Origin: Eubacterium brachy ATCC 33089 | Lineage (GTDB): Bacteria > Bacillota > Clostridia > Peptostreptococcales > Anaerovoracaceae | Direction: 5' to 3' | DNA: 64,000 nt | Assembly: GCA_000488855.1 (NCBI GenBank) | Contig: KI535274.1 | Span: 22,836-86,835 of the forward strand | In this document: piece by piece, positions 60,401-64,000 of the stretch | How the letters are laid out: each line of letters opens with the position of its first letter | How positions within the stretch are numbered: the stretch's first letter is position 1 | The notes under the pieces: model-generated | Told to the model about the DNA's origin: nothing | Databases searched by the model: none | The model's input: the letters and a program-made list of their open reading frames with translations, nothing else | Translations under genes and position numbers: made by a program

Positions 60401-60454
60401 TTGACATATGTCAAAAACAATGTTATACTTAGTCCAAGTTATTGACATATGTCA
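60401..60454 (+). promoter_or_regulatory. Promoter with two identical palindromic operators
   Basis: TTGACA (60401-60406), 17 nt, TATACT (60424-60429). The palindrome TGACATATGTCA occurs twice: at 60402-60413, covering the -35 box, and at 60443-60454, just before the ribosome binding site. The centres are 41 bp apart, nearly four helical turns. Binding there would block polymerase, so strong repression is likely. Confidence 0.8.
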
Positions 60455-60467
60455 GAAAGGAATCGCC

Positions 60468-61202
60468 ATGCCAAGGCCCAAAAGATGCAGGAAAATATGC
60501 AAATATCCCAACATCTGGAGCTTCTCTCCTGATGAATCGGGAAATTCTGAAACAATTGTATTCATGCTTGATGAATTTGAAACTATTCGCTTAATAGACT
60601 ATGAAAAGATGACACAAGCAGAATGTGCATCTGCCATGGGAGTATCCCGAGGAACCGTTGCGGGAATTTATGAAAACGCTCGCTTCAAAATTGCAGATGC
60701 TATTGTAAATGGAAAGCGACTTCGCATTACAGGCGGGTCTTATCACATCGATTCCATACCGGCAAGCAGCACAATCAGTGAAAAAGGAGAAAACATTATG
60801 AGAATCGCAGTTACATATGAACGGGAGTTAATCGGACAACACTTCGGAAAAACAGAACAATTTAAGATTTATGATATAGCAGATGGAGACATTGTCTCAT
60901 CCAAAATCATCGATACCAACGGTTCCGGTCATGGTGCCCTCGCAGGTTTTCTACGTGCTTCAGAGGTAGAAGTTCTAATTTGCGGAAACATAGGAGCGGG
61001 TGCACGAAATGCACTATCAGAAGTCGGCATCAATCTATTCCCCGGAGTTACCGGCAGCGTGGATGAAGCCGTAAAAAGCTATCTTTCAGGGTCTTTGCAA
61101 TATAATCCGAATACTGAATGCAGCCATCACGATCACGACCACGATCATGGCGAAGGACATAGCTGTCACCATGGAGACTGCGATTCACACCGACACGAAT
61201 AA
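60468..61202 (+). CDS. DUF134 (HTH) - dinitrogenase Fe-Mo cofactor-like fusion protein
   Basis: A 244-residue two-domain protein. Residues 1 to about 95 are DUF134: MPRPKRCRKICKYPNIWSFS, FETIRLIDYEKMTQAECASA and a sigma-70-r4-like HTH MGVSRGTVAGIYENAR. From about residue 111 a NifX/NifB-like domain follows (MRIAVTYERELIGQHFGKTE; VLICGNIGAGARNALSE), ending in a His/Asp-rich tail likely to bind metal. ATG 60468 follows AGAAAGGAATCGCC; upstream ATG 60408 lies in the promoter. It may be a metal- or Fe-S-responsive regulator that controls its own palindromic promoter; that is inference. Confidence 0.88.
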   Translation: MPRPKRCRKICKYPNIWSFSPDESGNSETIVFMLDEFETIRLIDYEKMTQAECASAMGVSRGTVAGIYENARFKIADAIVNGKRLRITGGSYHIDSIPASSTISEKGENIMRIAVTYERELIGQHFGKTEQFKIYDIADGDIVSSKIIDTNGSGHGALAGFLRASEVEVLICGNIGAGARNALSEVGINLFPGVTGSVDEAVKSYLSGSLQYNPNTECSHHDHDHDHGEGHSCHHGDCDSHRHE

Positions 61203-61266
61203 CGAAATGTATTATTTCTAGAATAAATGTTAAAATTATTGGGCTTTTATTCTGGTTTTCAATATG

Positions 61267-61296
61267 CAAAAAGCGTCTCATCAAAGACGCTTTTTG
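61267..61296. terminator. Bidirectional terminator between the DUF134 gene and apgM
   Basis: A perfect 12-bp stem CAAAAAGCGTCT / AGACGCTTTTTG with a 6-nt loop. A and T runs on both sides let it act on both converging transcripts. Confidence 0.92.
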
Positions 61297-61341
61297 TGTT
61301 GTAATCTCATGCTAAAATTAACTTTTACCCGATATATTCAA

Positions 61342-62577
61342 CTATTTTCTGAAAAAATAGTCCGCAAGTTGGTATCCGTTGGCAAAGTATTCACCGGTCT
61401 GTCCGGAATCTTCTGTGAATTCCCTGCTTTCATCAACCGACCTCTCATCATCGCTCCGGTAAATCACATACGGAACCGGCACAGATGTATGTGTTCTAAG
61501 ATAAATCGGGGTCTTATGGTCCGGTACGACCAAAACTTTAAAAGGTTCTCCTGTGCTCTTTAAATATTCGACAACTGGCTTCAATACCTTTTCGTCGATA
61601 TCTTCAAGACACTTTACCTTGCCCTCGACATCTCCCTGATGACCACACTCATCCGGAGCTTCCACGTGCATGTATACGAAGTCTTTTCCTTTTTTAAACT
61701 CCTCTATAGCTGCGTTGGCTTTTCCCGTGTAGTTAGTATGCAAGTTGCCGGTAGCCCCTTCAACATCGATGCTGTCGAGCCCTGCACAAAGAGCTATACC
61801 CTTGATGAGATCAACGGCACTGATTGCACTGCCCGTTATATGATACTTTTCAGTAAAATTGCTCAGAGCCGGCTTCTTGCCTTGACCCCAAATCCACATG
61901 GTATTGCCCGGTCTCAATCCTTTTTCAATCCTTGCTAAATTTACAGGATGATTTTTCAAAATTTCGTAACTCTCCTTCATGATGCTCAAAATCAAGTCAC
62001 TGTTGTCGCCCTTCGGCAAATGCTCTCCGGTTATTTGTCCCAGCACATCGTGCGGTGGCGTAAACTTCCCGCTCACGCTACCATTTTCCATTATCATGCA
62101 ATGCCTATAACTAACTCCCGTATAGAACTTCACACTGCTGTATTTTGGGTTTTCAGACAATTTTTTAGCAACATCTCTGATGAGCACATCCGCTTCTTCT
62201 GTCGTTATATCTCCGGAACTGTGGTCCACAATTTCTAAATCTTCATAAGCCGTTTCCGGCTCTCCTCTGTCGCTGACCGTTATTATGTTCACTCTGAAAG
62301 ACACGTCGGTATCCTTCATGTCTATACCTATGCTGGCTGCTTCTAAAGGTGATCTTCCCGTCAGATATACTTTCGGATCGTATCCCATAACTGACAAATT
62401 GGCAGCATCGCTTCCCGGAGCAATCCCGTCGGGTACAGTTTTCACACTTCCGACTTTCCCCTTTTGAGCCAACTCCGTTACAGTTGGCATATTTGCAACA
62501 TCAAGTGGTGTCTTATCTCCCAGTTCCTCTATTTTTTCATCTCCCGCTCCATCAGGAACTAAAACAAAATACTTCAT
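61342..62577 (-). CDS. apgM: Cofactor-independent phosphoglycerate mutase, archaeal type
   Basis: A 411-residue enzyme interconverting 3- and 2-phosphoglycerate, of the ApgM branch of the alkaline phosphatase superfamily. Metal-site motifs: KYFVLVPDGAGD, GIAPGSDAANLSVMGYDP, and C-terminal HVEAPDECGHQG and VLVVPDHKTPI. ATG 62577 follows GAGGGAAATT; the longer frame runs into serC. It is 46 nt downstream of serC, so serine synthesis and glycolysis enzymes are cotranscribed. Confidence 0.92.
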   Translation of the reverse strand: MKYFVLVPDGAGDEKIEELGDKTPLDVANMPTVTELAQKGKVGSVKTVPDGIAPGSDAANLSVMGYDPKVYLTGRSPLEAASIGIDMKDTDVSFRVNIITVSDRGEPETAYEDLEIVDHSSGDITTEEADVLIRDVAKKLSENPKYSSVKFYTGVSYRHCMIMENGSVSGKFTPPHDVLGQITGEHLPKGDNSDLILSIMKESYEILKNHPVNLARIEKGLRPGNTMWIWGQGKKPALSNFTEKYHITGSAISAVDLIKGIALCAGLDSIDVEGATGNLHTNYTGKANAAIEEFKKGKDFVYMHVEAPDECGHQGDVEGKVKCLEDIDEKVLKPVVEYLKSTGEPFKVLVVPDHKTPIYLRTHTSVPVPYVIYRSDDERSVDESREFTEDSGQTGEYFANGYQLADYFFRK

Positions 62578-62623
62578 AATTTCCCTCGTTTTATTTGCCG
62601 TACTTCTTTGAGCTGTTAAGCCT

Positions 62624-63709
62624 CTAAAGGTTGGCATCTTCAAATTCCTTCATAAATTCTATTAACTTATCTACGCCTTCCATAGGCATTGCATTGTAAA
62701 TTGATGCTCGCATTCCTCCAATGCTCCTGTGACCTGCCAAGTTCACAAGACCTTTTTCTCTAGCCTGTGCCACGAAATTTTTATCCAAATCCGCATTCCC
62801 CGTAACGAATACCACGTTCATCAAGGATCTGTCTTCTACAGCAACCGGACAGCTGTACAATTTGCTGTTATCTATGTGCTCGTACAGCTTCGCAGCCTTT
62901 TCTACATTGTTTTTCTCAATAGGCTCAATTCCACCTTCTCTCTTGATTTTTTTGAAAACTTCTCCTGCAACATATATGGGGAAGCACGGTGGCGTGTTGT
63001 AAGCGGAATCGTTATCAGCATGTATTTGATAGTTAAGATAAGTCGGCGTGTTTTCAGGTGCAAACCCGATTAAGTCTTCCCTTATGATGACCAGCGTCAT
63101 ACCTGCGGGTCCTATGTTTTTCTGAGCTCCTGCATAAATCAGTCCGAACTTGCTCACATCAACCTTTTCAGACAATATGCACGATGACATATCCGCTACT
63201 AAAGTTACGTCTTCAAAATCCACGTCTTCATTGTAGTGGGTACCGTAAACGGTATTGTTATATGTGATGTGAACATAATCTGCATCAGGTCTTATTTCAT
63301 CTTTTGAAACCTTAGGAATATACGTAAAAGTATCGTCTTGCGAAGAAGCTACAACCTTGATATCTCCAAATTTCTCTGCCTCTTTAGCCGCTTTTTTCCC
63401 CCAGGTCCCGGCAACTATATAGTCTGCCTTTTTAGAATTCCTGAGAAGATTGATAGGCACCATTGCAAATTGCAAAGTAGCTCCGCCTTGAAGGAATAAA
63501 ACCTTGTAATTGTCCGGAATTTCCATAATTTCTCTCAAATCTTTTTCCGCATCTTCCATCACTTTTACAAACTCTTTTGATCTATGAGACATTTCCATTA
63601 TGGACTGTCCGCTACCCTGATAATTGAGCAACTCAGACTGAACTTTCTCTATCACTTCTACAGGTAGCACCGATGGTCCTGCTGAAAAATTAAACACTCT
63701 GTTATACAT
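62624..63709 (-). CDS. serC: Phosphoserine aminotransferase
   Basis: A 361-residue PLP enzyme converting 3-phosphohydroxypyruvate and glutamate to phosphoserine. It starts MYNRVFNFSAGPSVLPVEVI; PLP Lys lies in LIYAGAQKNIGPAGMT; FLQGGATLQFAMVPINLL and the C-terminal GHRSIGGMRASIYNAMP are diagnostic. GAGGAGG precedes ATG 63709. serA, its usual partner, is not in the window; apgM follows instead. Confidence 0.97.
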   Translation of the reverse strand: MYNRVFNFSAGPSVLPVEVIEKVQSELLNYQGSGQSIMEMSHRSKEFVKVMEDAEKDLREIMEIPDNYKVLFLQGGATLQFAMVPINLLRNSKKADYIVAGTWGKKAAKEAEKFGDIKVVASSQDDTFTYIPKVSKDEIRPDADYVHITYNNTVYGTHYNEDVDFEDVTLVADMSSCILSEKVDVSKFGLIYAGAQKNIGPAGMTLVIIREDLIGFAPENTPTYLNYQIHADNDSAYNTPPCFPIYVAGEVFKKIKREGGIEPIEKNNVEKAAKLYEHIDNSKLYSCPVAVEDRSLMNVVFVTGNADLDKNFVAQAREKGLVNLAGHRSIGGMRASIYNAMPMEGVDKLIEFMKEFEDANL

Positions 63710-63744
63710 TGTTATTTCCTCCTCGTTTCAATGTTTATCTTTTG

Positions 63745-63773
63745 ATTATATCAATTTAACGCACTGTAGTCAA
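63745..63773 (-). promoter_or_regulatory. Promoter of serC-apgM
   Basis: On the minus strand TTGACT (63773-63768), a 17-nt spacer and a perfect TATAAT (63750-63745), about 35 nt before the serC ATG. Confidence 0.88.
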
Positions 63774-64000
63774 TTTTTATGAAGGGTCACTATATGTTAA
63801 TACTTCACTTTATTTCTAATCATTCTCTTACATATGTGATATCATTTAATCTTTGGTCTGTGTATTTAAAAAATATTCCATATACTAAAGAAACTGCTCA
63901 AAACTGAACAGTTCCCTAGTATATTTATCATTCTGTCTCGGTGCTAATTTTATAATTTGATATAAAGCTCACTCAATATAATTATCTTATATTATTACAT
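63774..64000. other. Terminal intergenic sequence
   Basis: No gene is seen. An imperfect hairpin ATACTA..AACTG / CAGTT..TAGTAT (63881-63922) could terminate a gene beyond the window edge. Confidence 0.35.

Overview
The window comes from a low-GC Gram-positive anaerobe, most likely a member of the Clostridia. The evidence is a pyruvate:ferredoxin oxidoreductase, a butyryl-/4-hydroxybutyrate-type CoA-transferase next to a branched-chain amino acid carrier, strong AGGAGG ribosome binding sites, zinc-type S14, L33 and L36, a Firmicutes-type L10 leader, and an S10-spc-alpha supercluster containing adk, map, infA, rpsD and rpoA. I cannot name the species. Several genes (secE, gmk, adk) end in TGA, so UGA is a normal stop codon here.

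Layout. 1-2.6 kb: an ABC transporter cassette (two membrane proteins, one ATPase) around a secreted DUF2712-like peptide gene that carries an in-frame TGA and is bracketed by a 23-bp inverted repeat. 2.7-6.1 kb: rpmG-secE-nusG-rplK-rplA-(L10 leader)-rplJ-rplL on the minus strand, with a consensus promoter and a terminator directly after rplL, so rpoBC does not follow. 6.5-8.9 kb: a polar amino acid ABC importer. 9.4-16 kb (plus strand): frameshifted PFOR, CoA-transferase, BrnQ and a tRNA-Arg. 16.2-21.3 kb: an AT-rich accessory island between tRNA-Arg and rplQ. It holds transposase remnants at both ends, a lactococcin-972-type ABC transporter pair, a truncated lactococcin-972-like bacteriocin gene and an XRE regulator. 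21.3-36.9 kb: the complete 31-gene S10-spc-alpha operon on the minus strand, from a consensus promoter to a strong terminator.

37-48 kb (minus strand): a ketopantoate reductase-like gene; rpsB-tsf; a lone LytTR protein; yicC-gmk-rpoZ; tRNA-Leu; and polA-coaE with a membrane-anchored solute-binding protein. 48-64 kb: a surface protein with two homologous modules, an AI-2E family exporter, a uridine-kinase-like protein, a DUF1292 protein, uvrC, a D,D-carboxypeptidase homologue lacking all three catalytic motifs, a flavoprotein disulfide reductase, an unknown protein, a DUF134/NifX-like fusion under a twin-palindrome promoter, apgM and serC.

Together the genes cover the translation core plus amino-acid-fermenting energy metabolism (PFOR to acetyl-CoA, CoA transfer, branched-chain amino acid uptake). 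Two separate secreted-peptide/ABC loci both keep intact transporters but have broken peptide genes. The most unusual items are the inverted-repeat-bounded DUF2712 cassette, the orphaned lactococcin-972 transporter in a decayed island, the catalytically dead PBP5-like protein, and the duplicated 12-bp palindrome over the DUF134/NifX promoter. I saw no CRISPR array, no rRNA and no clearly new defence system.
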